A DNA stretch of 64,000 nucleotides, taken from assembly GCA_030323885.1 (NCBI GenBank), contig CM059194.1:11828963-11892962 (forward strand), written 5' to 3'. This document shows positions 1 to 9,979 of the stretch, piece after piece (position 1 is the stretch's first letter; every line of letters starts with the position of its first letter). Made by a program: the position numbers and the translations under genes. The notes beneath the pieces are model-generated. The model saw only the letters and a program-made list of their open reading frames with translations, did no database searches and was not told where the DNA came from. The stretch comes from Branchipolynoe longqiensis (lineage: Eukaryota; Annelida; Polychaeta; Phyllodocida; Polynoidae).

Positions 1-520
1 GCATCTGAGGGGCAGCGGCGGTGTCTGTGGTTGCGGGGGGGCGCAGCGGTTGCTGGCGTGTGTGGATGTGGGTGGCGAGCTGCTCCATCTTTGGCGGGAA
101 AGCCCATTGGTGGGTCGGCGCACGCGTCCCTTTCCCCGTGGGTTAGGAGAGGTGGGTTGTCAGGGGTGGCGTGGTGGCTGGTTTTGGCGGGAAATTTGTG
201 TCCGTCCGCATCTATCCGGATCGGGTCTGTGCTATGGTCGGGTTGAGCAACTATCCTGCGTTTTGATGATATTAACCGTACTGCAGGATGGTGGGGCGTT
301 CCTGTGGCGGTTTCAGCATCCATGCCGTGGGGGGGCGCAGCAGTTGCTGGTGTGTGTGTGTGTGTGGCGAGCTGCTCCGTCCTTTAGTGGGAGAGTCCAT
401 GCTGTTGGGTGCTCTAGGGTACGGCGTGGGTTGATCGACTATCCTGCAGGTTGATGATATTAACCATAGTACAGGTCGGCGGGGCGTTTCTGTGTCGGTT
501 TCAGCATCCGTGTCTGCATG
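1..520. repeat. Imperfect direct repeats downstream of the Gag remnant
   Basis: Two copies of a GC-rich unit can be aligned by eye. A block beginning gggggcgcagc and ending tggcgagctgctcc lies near 34-90 and again near 328-382. A second block (actatcctgc, tgatgatattaacc, ggtttcagcatcc) lies at 248-320 and 438-508. The second unit is about 100 bp shorter than the first. Read on the minus strand this lies just 3' of the Gag-like ORF, so it may be the 3' non-coding or repeat region of that element. No gene is seen here; short ORFs in it look like chance products of the GC-rich composition. Confidence 0.55.
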
Positions 521-558
521 CGGGTGGGTGACGCGTTCACCGGCCTCGCCTGGGCTCG

Positions 559-1458
559 TTACTGAAAATCCGTTCTGGACGACTCGTCAGTCGCCAGTGC
601 TGCGGCTTTTCGTTCATTTTGGCATTTCTTGTTGTTACAGTCTTGCTCCTTGTGCGGGTTCGCTTTTTTGTACTTGTTTCTGCACCATGCGCACACGTGT
701 GCCTGGCGCTCACTGCCTGTGCCATGCGTGGCCGTATAGCCACAGTCCATGCCCCAATTTGACCTGTGACAGGGCTGGCCGTCTGTGTCGTGGTTGAATT
801 CAGGGCACTTATAGGGTGTGCTGTTCGTCGTCGTCGTGTGCTGTTCGTCGGTTCTCGTCTGGTGGCCTCGTCCCGCCCATTTTTCTTCTTCCTTCCATAT
901 CCCGGCCAGGCAGGCGGCTCGTTGTAGGTCTTTGATGGCTTGGTCATCCCGCCAACCTTTAGGGAGGCGGCCCTCGTCCACCATGACGAATACCTTCTCG
1001 GACCACACGAGGCAGGTATCCCACCTCCAGTCCGCCACCATGTCAAACATCTCATCCTGGTGCTCCAGGATGGGCTTTATCCATGACAGTGGCACCTTGG
1101 GGTCTTTCCGCATGCGAGAGAGTGCCGCCAGGTACTCATGCCACATGCTCTCGCCTGGGCCTACCTTCCCTTTCTTTTCGTCTCTTATCACATAGGTGTG
1201 GGGAAGGAGTTGGGCCCTACCTCGTTTGTTTTGTCGTCCGTCGACGTTGGCGCCGATGATGGTGTCAATGACGTCCCGTTGTTGGCAGTCATCCTTGCTG
1301 GAGGAGGTAGCGGTGGTTCGCGGTGCGTGCCGGGACCTTCCATGTCTGGGCCACTCTTGGGACCCAGATCTGTCGTACCTGTCCTTACGGGCGCGGTGGG
1401 TGCGTGGGGTCGGTCTCGGGTCTCCACAAAGGGGACAGCCAGAACTCCATGGCAACAA
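559..1458 (-). pseudogene. Gag-like protein, C-terminal part with Cys/His knuckle
   Basis: A 299-codon open stretch. Residues about 115-165 carry the conserved Gag core, including WSEKVFVMVDEGRLPKGW, which matches YSETVFTWIADGRLPHGW in the Gag at 53.3-53.9 kb. The C-terminal third has Cys/His spacing typical of DIRS/Ngaro Gags: YKCPEFN, then GQPC, MDC, HVCAWC and finally a distal Cys. The role would be packaging of element RNA in a cytoplasmic particle. The likely N-terminal part lies at 1943-1632 in another frame, so at least one frameshift separates them. The first 30 or so residues (Arg/Pro-rich) may be out-of-frame linker. Confidence 0.6.
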
Positions 1459-1631
1459 CTAACCATGCCACGTGCCGTTAAAGCCCGCCTTATACTGAGC
1501 GACAATTTGCACTTGAATTGGATTGTGCGAAACGCTAACTCTGTGTGTGTGTGTGGAGAGCTGCCATGTGGTGATCGAGCAGGTGGCGTGGGCGGCGATT
1601 GGGGTGAGTCCGTGGTGTCGCGCCTCCTGCG

Positions 1632-1943
1632 TCACTTGACGGCCCTGTTGTCAGGCGAGCTGCTCTTGGGGCACTTACTCATACCGACGGTTTCAAGCAC
1701 GTGGAACCGCTCCGACATGGTGCGTGCCAGGTCAGCTTGCTGCTTCATCGAATCAGTGACTGATTGGCGGAGTAGCGAGATCTGCGCCACCGCCGACATT
1801 TCGTCGTCACTTGTCTCGTCCGTTATGGTTTTTGGTTTTACCACAACGGAGCATGGTCGTCCTCTCTGCCATGGTGTGCGTGTGGCGTCGTCGGGTGGTG
1901 CCGCAGTCGCTGCAGACCGGCGGACTGATTTGCGTGCCGGCAT
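1632..1943 (-). pseudogene. Gag-like protein, N-terminal part
   Basis: The start MPARKSVRRS is chosen because it mirrors the short basic start of the ORF at 9700 (MPKRTRKRTRQ). Both then reach a short acidic motif, KTITDETSDDE here and LTITDTDSD there. A predicted helical stretch follows (SLLRQSVTDSMKQQADLARTM), compatible with a multimerising coiled coil. The frame closes at 1632 and the Cys/His part resumes in a different frame at 1458, so the gene is broken. An in-frame ATG 21 codons upstream (2006) exists, but its leader is not conserved. Confidence 0.45.
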
Positions 1944-2270
1944 GGTGGCGTGGTGGTGCAGTGTTAGGCAGCCTTTGGGAGGTCTTGGAGAACAGCCAGG
2001 AGGCATGAGAAAAGAGGTGTTGGTGGTCCGGCGTCTGGTGGAGAAGTGCGAGGAGTTTGGGGAGGGCAGAAGTGAAGGGGGGCGGGGAATGGTACCAGCG
2101 GTGGCACCAGCACAGGGCGATGGTGGCGCCGCCTGGAGGTATGGGAGGAAGTGAGAGGGGGGGGAGGGGGAGAGAGGGTGGTGCCGCCTAGAGTTAGGTG
2201 GGTAGGGGAGAGGCGGGGGAGGCCGGTAGGAAGAGGGGGGGGGGAGGGCTGTCCGCCTCTATCCCGAATT

Positions 2271-2825
2271 ACCCATATTGCCTCAGCAATATGGACAATT
2301 GAATTGACAAATTTGGATAAACTAGCATCATCATTAAAAATTCAGTAGCTATGGAGTCATGCACTTTTATAATTGATATTGTAAATTTTACTTTCAGGAG
2401 AACAAACTTAGCTGGAATTCAGTCCCAATGTCTCATCTCACGGTATGTATATTCTCTTAATATGCCAACTAATTTATGCTGAACTGTACTATTATAAATA
2501 TATGGTGCTATTTACAGGGATGAAAGATCTCTGCAATTTAGCCAATTTAGCCAATTTAGTCGATTTCCACGATTTGTTATATTTACCGAGTTACGTTATA
2601 TAAAGTCGTTGGCTGGCAGCTGTAGTTGTGTAGGCAGGCTAATATAAGACCACTACAGGCAAGTAGAAGTATGGCAGAGTATAGAGTCACAGGTAGAGAG
2701 AGCTTGCACCCTCAGTTTTATTATTATATAGTGGTTTTAGAATTCAAGATGGCCTGTCACATGACCAATCCTCCAATCAACTGTATGCATTCAGATGTCC
2801 ACCAATCAACAGTATGCATTCCAGT
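2271..2825. other. AT-rich interval, no gene seen
   Basis: No supported coding region. Around 2530-2580 there is a small run of imperfect repeats (agccaattt, agtcgatttcc) with a cognate at 8870-8895. From 2640 to 2825 the sequence resembles the theme of the Gypsy LTR candidate at 27.0-27.2 kb (an upstream purine stretch, caagatggc, then cacatga followed by accaatcctccaat-like blocks). It may be an old LTR piece, but the match is too loose to call. Confidence 0.3.
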
Positions 2826-3076
2826 ATCCATGCCTTGGTTGTTTTGGCCTACCTGCCCAGTTCTGTCTGGGTGTGCAGTGATCTGTATCTAACAGTTGGG
2901 GGGGATGGGGTTGTGAGCAGAGCTGCTAAGGCCCTATCACACTAACAGTAGTGCCCCTCTCACACTATCTATAGAATACACAATGTCTATTTAATCTAGG
3001 TAAAGGATCATCAGCACTACACAATACCACATGGATTTGGTGACATCACATCATTTACCTTATATATAACATTGGT
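2826..3076 (+). repeat. Dispersed repeat family A, copy 1
   Basis: About 250 bp that aligns with 4228-4480 in the same orientation. Shared landmarks in order are gccttggttgttt, tgtctgggtgtgcagtg, taacagttgggg, tgagcagagc, a cacactaa block, agtgcccctctcacacta, and gtaaaggatca followed by cacacaatacc. Neither copy is coding. The two copies flank the transposase remnant at 3.7-4.05 kb, so they could be terminal repeats of one composite element. The element class is not recognised. Confidence 0.7.
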
Positions 3077-3705
3077 AATCCCATATAGACCCATCAATGT
3101 ATAATTAATTATATTGATCATATTGACGGGAACGTTGAGATGGTTTTCACTACCTATCATGTGTATGGGTAATAACCCCAGGTTTCTCATGCATGTTATC
3201 AAGCTGTCCAGTCACTGTGTGTGAATTACCCATGTTAATTATAACATGTACAATATAACCACAAGGGTAGTTGAAGCCTGACTTCCGTTATTTTTATAAC
3301 GATTTCCTGATAAATTTAACCCTATGGGGGGGAAATCTGTGTTTTTGCGGAAATTTAGATCGGTGTAATAAACTTGGCTTGGTGTCCGCGATTTTTATCG
3401 GGAACCACTTTCGTCCATTAAAGATTAAAGTTTTGTTATACGATATACAATTTTTTGAAAGCATAGGCTACTAGAACAAAATATTGATTTAATAATGTAT
3501 AAAATGCATACCATTGCACATGCTACCCTCATGAAATTAGGTCTAAGAAGTATACTTTTCTTCAGGTAGTGGTAAGAAATGATACATGGAGAAATATATT
3601 TTGTCATATCTTTCGAACAAAACAAAAAAAATCTATTGTGTAAGCCCACAGACATTGCTACGGATTTCACTTAATGTCTGGGGCTGAAGGAAGAGAGGGT
3701 GATTT
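3077..3705. other. AT-rich interval with an isolated 14-nt terminus motif
   Basis: No gene is seen. At 3224-3237 the motif aattacccatgtta occurs, followed by an aacatgtaca motif. The same 14-mer closes the inverted element at 10485-10498, and its complement opens it at 9421-9434. A looser inverse (atgggtaata) lies at 3163-3172. This could be a remnant end of the same element family. Confidence 0.4.
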
Positions 3706-3719
3706 TGCCCTCTTCTTAA

Positions 3720-4050
3720 ATATCTACCTAAACCACCATCCCATCTATTCTATGACTTTGCATGTAGCCTTTCAGAATATACACTTAACAGAGAACCTGA
3801 ATATTTCAAATTTGTGCGATTCTGGCATGATATATTCCATGGCCTAGCTTATAAATGTGATGCCTTTAAATCTGAAAGGGTGAAGGAGTTGACATCGAAC
3901 ACAGAAATGTGCAAACAATTTAATGCTCACCTTAAACCCATAAAATACATTGCTTCTCATCTCTCCCAGGTTAAGTCACTTTCCTTATGCAGTATGTTAT
4001 ATATCGATGGAACAAAAAACAAACTGCAAGAGAATCCTAGTGAGACCAGC
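3720..4050 (+). pseudogene. KDZ/HMGXB3-like transposase C-terminal fragment
   Basis: The plus frame through 3814 reads, from about 3748, FYDFACSLSEYTLNREPEYF, then RFWHDIFHGLAYKCDAF, then NTEMCKQFNAHLKPIKYIA. This order (YD-x-x-C, then REP, D-x-FH-x(3)-K/H-x-C, then N-T/S-x-x-C-E/K-Q-x-N) is the hallmark of the C-terminal half of the Kyakuja/Dileera/Zisupton-type transposases and the HMGXB3-associated domain of many invertebrates. In intact relatives the metal-binding D of DxFH and the glutamate near the NSQxCEQ motif are catalytic. Here that E position reads K (CKQ), suggesting decay. Only about 110 codons remain. Family naming is from memory of the motif pattern; a profile search is needed. 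Confidence 0.5.
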
Positions 4051-4082
4051 TGTTTGCCGAAAATATCAATGAATGTAAATGA

Positions 4083-4230
4083 GTTAGTACCATTAATATT
4101 TTGTACAGGAATAGTGTGTGACATGATCTGGCATGCTGTAGCCTTTCACAAAATAAATAGGGCGTAGGAATATAAATGAGGTAGTACCACTGATATTTTG
4201 TATGGGAACTGGGGGACACAATCTGGCACA
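4083..4230 (+). repeat. Two units of the ~96-bp tandem repeat
   Basis: Two head-to-tail units with the landmarks tagtaccat/ac, atattttg, gtgtgacatgatctggcatgctgtagcctttcacaaaataaat-like text and gtaggaatataaatgag. They belong to the same family as the array at 7766-8870. The second unit is truncated and runs into repeat family A. Confidence 0.65.
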
Positions 4231-4480
4231 CTGTATCCAAGCCTTGGTTGTTTATGGCTACAGTGCCCTGTTGTGTCTGGGTGTGCAGTGTTCCATAAAT
4301 AACAGTTGGGGAGAAGGGGGTATGTGAGCAGAGCAGCTAAGGCTCTGTCACACTAAAGGTAGTGCCCCTCTCACACTATCTATAACTACATAATGTATAT
4401 ATAAAACTCAGTAAAGGATCACCAGCACCACACAATACCTTAATGCCTCTGATCCTATATATCGTTTACCTTTTCATATA
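4228..4480 (+). repeat. Dispersed repeat family A, copy 2
   Basis: The same landmark series as at 2826-3076, in the same orientation, diverged by scattered substitutions and small indels. It begins directly after the second ~96-bp unit. Confidence 0.7.
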
Positions 4481-4532
4481 ACAATTCTAATTCACTATTG
4501 ACTAGTTCACACCATCTGCCAATGTCTAATTT

Positions 4533-4694
4533 TAGGGAAATCTTACACTGCTAAATAAATTACAAATGCTACAGAACAGAGCACTAAAGGTATGTCTCCA
4601 GGTCCACAAAAGCTTCCCAATGATGGAACTCCACATTAAATGCAACACAAAACTACTAACAAATAGAAAAGAACGACACCTCCAGCTACTTGCA
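4533..4694 (+). pseudogene. LINE reverse-transcriptase C-terminal fragment, 5' of a nested insertion
   Basis: The plus frame gives LLNKLQMLQNRALKVC and, after a short spacer, NRKERHLQLLA. This is the conserved C-terminal thumb of CR1/L2/Jockey-type reverse transcriptases (LQ-x-x-QNRALR ... RR-x-x-HLL). The frame is cut at 4694 by the I-type LINE at 4696-7312. It resumes in the same frame at 7320, after the 7-bp duplication acttgca. Confidence 0.65.
4688..4694 (+). repeat. Target-site duplication (left), acttgca
   Basis: The 7-mer acttgca here recurs at 7313-7319, directly after the CAATCAATC tail of the I-type LINE. Removing the LINE and one copy restores an open frame in the host LINE, which supports a target-primed insertion. 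Confidence 0.7.
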
Positions 4695-4695
4695 G

Positions 4696-7312
4696 GTGAG
4701 TTGAGGTGTTCTTTGGAAAGCTCGCATGACACTGCAGTTGGACCTGATGGAATTCATTATCAATTTTTGAAACATCTCCCTGAACATGCACTGAGACTGT
4801 TGCTTCAACTTTTCAACAACATCTGGGAGTCAGGTGTCGTCCCCGCCTCTTGGCGGGAGGCAACAATAAAACCGATTTCCAAACCTGGTAAAGACCAGAG
4901 TGAAGCCCACAACTATCGTCCCATAGCCCTTACAAGCTGCATCTGTAAAACCATGGAGCGCATGGTAAACAACCGCCTCGTCTGGCTACTGGAGTCAGGA
5001 CACCACCTGTCCAACCTTCAATGTGGCTTCAGACGGGGCTGCAGCACCCTCGACCATTTGGTGTGCATGGAGACCTTCATAAGAGATGTTTTCCTTCAGA
5101 AGGAGCACCTTGTGGCTGTCTTTTTCGACCTCAAAAAAGCCTATGACACAACGTGGCAGCATGGCATCATGGAGGATCTTCATGTGATTGGCCTTCATGG
5201 CCACTTGCCAATTTTCAGCAGGAACTTTCTAGCCTTCAGGCATTTCCGCGTCCGTGTCAAGACTACCTATTCCCGCCTACACTCACAGGAACTAGGAGTA
5301 CCTCAAGGCATCATACTGGCCGTGACCCTTTTCGGGGTCAAGGGCAATGGCATTGCTGCTGCTGTAAAGCGGGGGGGGGGGTCTCCTGTAGTCTTTTCGT
5401 GGACGACTTTGTTTTATATTACAGCGGTGCTAACATTAATGTCATAGAGAGACAGCTACAACCAAGCATAAATGGGATCCATCGATGGTCAGTTCTGAAC
5501 GGTTTCAAATTTTCCAAGACCAAAACAGTCTGCATGCACTTCTGCCTGCTGCGTAGCATGCATGCGGAACCGGAGCTGACCCTGGATGGGGATCCCATTA
5601 AAGTCGTTGAGAAAACCAAATTTCTGGGCCTCATTCTCGACGCAAAACTGTCTTTTGTGCCACATATAAAGTACATGAAAACAAGATGCCTGAAAGCGCT
5701 GGATATTCTGAGGGTGCTGTCCAGCTCAGAGTGGGGAGCGGACAGAGATGTTCTGCTCTCCGTGTACAGAACCTTGGTTCGTTCATGAGTGGATTACGGC
5801 AGCATAGTACACGGTTCCGCAAGGAAATCATATATTGGGCTGCTAGACACGATCCACCACCAGGGACTGCGCCTGGCCCTTGGGGCCTTCCGCACCGCAC
5901 CAGTTCAGAGCCTTTATGTCAAAGCCAATGGACCATCACTTAACAACAGGAGAATCAAACTAGCCATGCAATATGTAATAAAGATAAAAACTAATGCATT
6001 GATTCCTGCACACAATTGTCTATTCGAGCAACATGACAAATCCAGGTATGAAGCCAGGCCTAATTACATCCGGCCACTGAGGCTCCAAATGAAACCTCAT
6101 TTGGAGGCCTTGGGCGTGGATTTGGATGTGTTGGAGGATGCCAAAGTCCCAGAACATCCCCCGTGGTCGTTGAGAAAGCCATCGGTTATCCTCCGACTCA
6201 CGGAACTGAGGAAGTCTGGGACACATCCACTCGAGTACCAAGGACTGCATGCAGAGATTCAAGGCCAGTTTGCAGACCACCTCTCGATATACACTGATGG
6301 TTCGAAAGACCAAAGCCGGGTAGCTACTGCGGCAGTCTGCCGACGGGAAAAATTTGGTGTACATTTGCCCGATCAGAGGTCGATTTTCACTCCAGAAGCC
6401 CAAGCACTCCTTCTTGCTTTGGAGTGTATGGAGGTATCCAACCACACTAACTATGTTATATACAGTGATTCGTTCTCTTGCCTCCTGGCTGTTGCTGGAC
6501 TGAAAACGAATCACCCTATTCTAGCAACAGTCATTTATAAAATGAACCAACTGACAACAGATGGGTATGATATCCACCTGTGCTGGGTGCCTGGCCATGC
6601 CGGCATACAAGGAAAGGAAGGAGCTGATTGGGCTTCGAAGAAGGCCCTGAACTGTGATCTTGAACCGTTTCTGATCCCTCACTCTGATCTGAAACCACTA
6701 ATAGCCACCCACATAAAATCCAAATGGCAACATGAGTGGGATGAAAACATTAATAAACTCAAAGAAATTGAACCATCTGTGGGAAAGCCACCACAGACTC
6801 ATGCGGGGAGGTCGGCGGGACCAAGTGTTCCTTAGCCGCTGCCGTATTGGCCACTCGTGGCTTTTCTGCTCAAGGGGGAACCTCCACCTGAATGTATTGG
6901 GTGTCAGTCCCCACTGACACTCAAACACATTTTACTAAGTTGCGTTGATTTCTTGGCCCTGCGCCAACGGTTCTACACTGCAGACAGTATGCATGACCTT
7001 TTTACTAAGGTAAAACAGGAAAACATTTTAGCCTTTTTGAGGGCAGCTGGACTGTACCACCTTATATAGTTTACCTAATGGATTCTATCAATTATTAATA
7101 AAACTGTTCTTTTCCTATGGGAATTTGTTTCCCTTGACCACAAATATATGATTGTGAGTTTTCTAATTTAATTAGTGTCTATTGGCACATAATTGATTGT
7201 CTGCTTTTACATGTAAAAGCGATGGTTTGAACAAAAAACAAACATTTCTCGCCGTGAATATGGCCTATGCTGCCAACACGGCGTAAAGCAACCACCAATC
7301 AATCAATCAATC
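4696..7312 (+). mobile_element. 5'-truncated I-type LINE, degenerate copy
   Basis: Near-identical to 36751-39367, but starting later, within the RT N-terminus (ELRCSLESSHDTAVGPDG). It includes RT, RNase H, a Cys/His tail, a 3' UTR with an 18-nt perfect palindrome (7203-7220), and a CAATCAATC-type tail. The presence of RNase H with a C-terminal Cys cluster points to the I/Nimb side of the Jockey superfamily. The endonuclease and ORF1 are absent, as is usual for 5' truncation by target-primed reverse transcription. Confidence 0.85.
4697..7069 (+). pseudogene. LINE RT/RNase H, multiply frameshifted
   Basis: RT motifs are visible: FFDLKKAYDTTW (box A), GVPQGIILAVT, and LFVDDFVLYYSG (catalytic VDD). 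RNase H shows YTDGSK, EAQALLLALE, YSDSFS and WVPGHAGIQGKEGAD. Compared with the copy at 36.75 kb, lesions are a run of 11 G at 5371-5381 (6 G in the sister), a TGA at 5786-5788 where the sister has CGA, one extra G near 6807, and a 10-bp loss near 6860 that removes the codons before AFLLKGEPPPECIGC. It cannot encode a functional enzyme. Confidence 0.85.
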
Positions 7313-7510
7313 ACTTGCACACCACTACACCACACAACAAGGTCTCACAATGACTGCTGGTAGAAACACCAGACATACAGGCGCACAAGTGCTAAAAGAA
7401 ACCATAAGCCTTAATAAAATACATGAGAAAAGTGTGTTAATCATGGCTGCACAAGCATGGAACAATCAACCACCTCCAGTCAGAGCAATCCTAAAAAAGA
7501 ACAAATAAAA
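7313..7510 (+). pseudogene. LINE C-terminal fragment, 3' of the nested insertion
   Basis: The frame continues from 4694: HHYTTQQGLTMT, then KSVLIMAAQAWNNQPPPVRA, and a stop at 7506-7508. A W-N-x-L/Q-P-x-x-(I/V)R motif ending an RT ORF is typical of CR1/L2-type LINEs. The exact rejoining of frame across the insertion shows the host LINE was still open at this site when hit. Confidence 0.6.
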
Positions 7511-7765
7511 ACCATACACCATCATATCGGAACCAAATATCACCTGACCATGCGCAGTCAAGGCAAACTGTGAAAGAGCACACATGCCAAGGGCAGGTCA
7601 CGGAAGAGGGTCCACATCAAACCTATAAATACACAGCCATCTGGAGTCCTGGGACCGTTGGCAGAAATGAGGCCATAGTCCACCTTGTTATGTGTTCTGG
7701 CACAAATCAGCTTATATGCTATGGACAGTATAAACACAACCTCAATTTTAACAAATAATTAAAAA
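7511..7765. other. Non-coding interval, no feature recognised
   Basis: Likely the 3' UTR of the older LINE followed by unclassified sequence. A 62-codon plus-strand ORF at 7570-7758 shows no recognisable motif and is not called. Confidence 0.3.
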
Positions 7766-8870
7766 ACCCACTGATATTTTGTATGGGCTTGGTGTGTGAC
7801 ATGAACTAGCATGCTGTAGCTTTTCACAAAATAAACAGACTGTAAGAATGTAAATGAGAAAATTGTGCCATTGATATTTTGTGTAGGAGCAGTGTGATGA
7901 TATGGAACCTTCTAGCCTTTGATAAAATAAATAGGGCATTGGAATGCAAATAACGTTTGTATCATTGATATTTTTTATGGGGGCATTGTGTGACATGATC
8001 TGGCATGCTGTAGCCTTTCACAAAATAAATTGGGCTTTGGAATGTAAATGAGTTAGTACCACTGATATTTTGAATGGGAGCAGTGTATGACATGAACTAG
8101 CACGCTATAGCCTTTCACAAAATAAAGAGACTAGGACTGTACATGAGAAAATTGTACCATTGATATTTTGTGTGGGAGCAGTGTGATGATATGGCACCTT
8201 CTAGCCTTTGATCAAATAAATAGGGCATAGGAATGTAAATGCAGACCTGTGCGCCTTCCGGATTTTTCCGGATTTGTTGTGGATTGCAAGGATAAATATG
8301 CAAATACGGATTCTCGGCCTTTGTTCTGGAAATTGGTGTATTTTTTAACACACTGAAAGTTACTGATCGTGTCTGTACAAATACTGAAAGTATTACTGAA
8401 AATCTCTGAAAAAAATACTGAAAATGATTTTCAGAAGAATAATAGTGTATTTCCAAGGTTCACAGGTCTGTTTATTTTTCATTGTAAATGTGCTACTGAA
8501 AGTCATTCAAGAATACGGAAAATAGCTTTGACAATACGGAAAGCTGTGACATCGGGTGCACAGGTCTGTAAATGACATTTGTACCATTGATATTTTTTAT
8601 CATAGCATTGTGTGGCATGATCTAGCACGCTGTAGTCTTTCACACACAAAATAGGGCATAGGAATGTAAGTGAGTTGGTACCACAAATATTTTGTATGGG
8701 AGCGGTGTGTGACATGAGCTAGCAATGTGTGATGATATGACACCTTCTAGCCTTTGATAAAATAATTAGGGCATTGGAATATAAATGGCAAAAGTTAGTA
8801 CAATTAATATTTTGTATTGGAGCAGTGCATGAACGGACATCCTGTGGCTATTTACAAAACAGAATAAAAG
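7766..8870 (+). repeat. Degenerate ~96-bp tandem array
   Basis: About eight head-to-tail units, each with taccattgatattttgtatggg-like start, gcagtgtgtgacatga, gctgtagcctttcacaaaataaa and agggcataggaatgtaaatgag. The atattttg landmark falls near 7771, 7871, 7966, 8062, 8161, 8587, 8685 and 8805, so spacing is 95-120 bp. The jump from 8161 to 8587 is caused by the MITE at 8242-8568. Two further units lie at 4083-4230. Units are non-coding and diverged. Confidence 0.8.
8242..8568. mobile_element. 327-bp MITE candidate inserted in the tandem array
   Basis: Ends are perfect 11-bp inverted repeats, cagacctgtgc (8242-8252) and gcacaggtctg (8558-8568). They are flanked by a direct duplication taaatg at 8236-8241 and 8569-8574. 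The surrounding ~96-bp unit reads continuously once the element is removed. No transposase is encoded. Internal text is rich in actgaaa and acggaaa. Superfamily is not assigned: the 6-bp duplication is not diagnostic. Confidence 0.65.
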
Positions 8871-9420
8871 ATCTCTGCGATTTCATGGATTTCCATGAGT
8901 TTAACAGTTATTATTTTAAATGTATATGATATTGGTGATGAACAGTTTTTAGTAATAACAACAATTCTGTAAAATGTCAATGTTATATCCTCAAAGAAAT
9001 GATGGTCATAGGGTGGTGCTCTTTGTAAAAACATAATTTTCTATCACAATGAGTGGCTTTTTTGTGATGCTTAGATAATTTAGATCGGTAGTTTATAAGA
9101 AAAGCCTGAAACAATATTTGTGGATGATATGTTTCATTGTCGAATATTGCTGTGTATACCCAAATTACTGTTGTTTATTACCACTTAGGTGATTTCTTAC
9201 TCCAATTTCTGAAACCATAGAAAATAAAGAGGGGGGCGAATATGTCCAAAGGAACACCACCCTATCTCTAGGGAGTGTGTAATGCCTGTTAATAGTATGA
9301 GTAACACCACCATATCTCAGGTGTGTTGCAAAGTATAAGAAATACCCATCGACAAGGCAATGTAACTGTGAGCTTTTCATATTTTCCTTTTATTTGCAAC
9401 CTCAATTGTACATGTTAGCA
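8871..9420. other. AT-rich interval, no gene seen
   Basis: No coding or structured feature recognised. Near 8870-8895 it shares an agatctctgcRattt phrase with 2525-2540. Confidence 0.3.
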
Positions 9421-9699
9421 TAACATGGGTAATTCTCGAGGGGATGGGAGCTGTGTCACCTCCCCCCCCCCCTCCTCCTTACCCTCCTGCCACCTTCCGG
9501 CTTGGCCGCGAACCTCTCCCCTCCCTAGGGCCTATCCAGCCTCCCCCCCTTCTGCTGCTGTCACCTGGTGTAACCACCCCCTACCCCCCCCTACTGCTCA
9601 TCAGCCTGCTCGCGGCACCTTGTCGCTCGGTGCCTGGACACAAACCCGCAAAGTCAGGCTGATCTACAAATTGCTGAACCCAAACGGCAGAGTCAACAT

Positions 9700-9774
9700 G
9701 CCGAAACGCACTAGGAAACGCACAAGGCAGGAGGAACTGAGTGACCCAGTCCAACAGCCACCTGCGAAAACATG
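9700..9774 (+). pseudogene. Gag-like N-terminal fragment, plus strand
   Basis: A 25-codon basic start (MPKRTRKRTRQ) stops at 9774. In another frame the sequence continues with KTTTTRRATQTAPRLTITDT and SDTRVID up to a stop near 9999. The LTITDTDSD motif matches KTITDETSDDE in the Gag remnant at 1632-1943. A frameshift therefore splits it. Confidence 0.4.
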
Positions 9775-9979
9775 AGGAAGGCCGCGGTCAGTTATTGCCA
9801 AAACTACCACCACCCGTCGGGCGACACAAACTGCCCCCAGACTTACGATCACCGACACGGATAGTGACACAAGAGTAATCGACAAGACAACAAATAAGGA
9901 TGACAACACAAATGGAGGAATCGGCAGAATGGAGACAAATATCACCTGTACTGTGCGAACGCACGAGGCCGGTGCAGAG

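Larger units (their letters stand above)
1..2270 (-). mobile_element. Fragment of a tyrosine-recombinase-type (Ngaro/DIRS-like) retroelement
   Basis: The minus strand holds a two-part Gag-like coding region (1943-1632 and 1458-559). It starts at a terminus reading gggtaattc at 2270-2262, the same start as the element at 9421. Composition is strongly GC-rich up to about 2260 and turns AT-rich abruptly after it, marking the element edge. The Gag is homologous by eye to the one at 53.3-53.9 kb, which sits upstream of a tyrosine recombinase; that is why I place it with YR retroelements. No RT or recombinase part is seen, since the window begins before it would appear. Superfamily is inferred from Gag only. 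Confidence 0.55.

Noticed and set aside
1138..2154. 338-codon plus-strand ORF
   Set aside because: Antisense of the minus-strand Gag remnant; no recognisable motif, GC-rich composition keeps it open.
2640..2900. A second Gypsy LTR
   Set aside because: Only short shared phrases with 27.0-27.2 kb; no edges, duplication or primer-binding site.
7766..8870. CRISPR-like array
   Set aside because: Units are contiguous and diverged without unique spacers, and the genome is animal.
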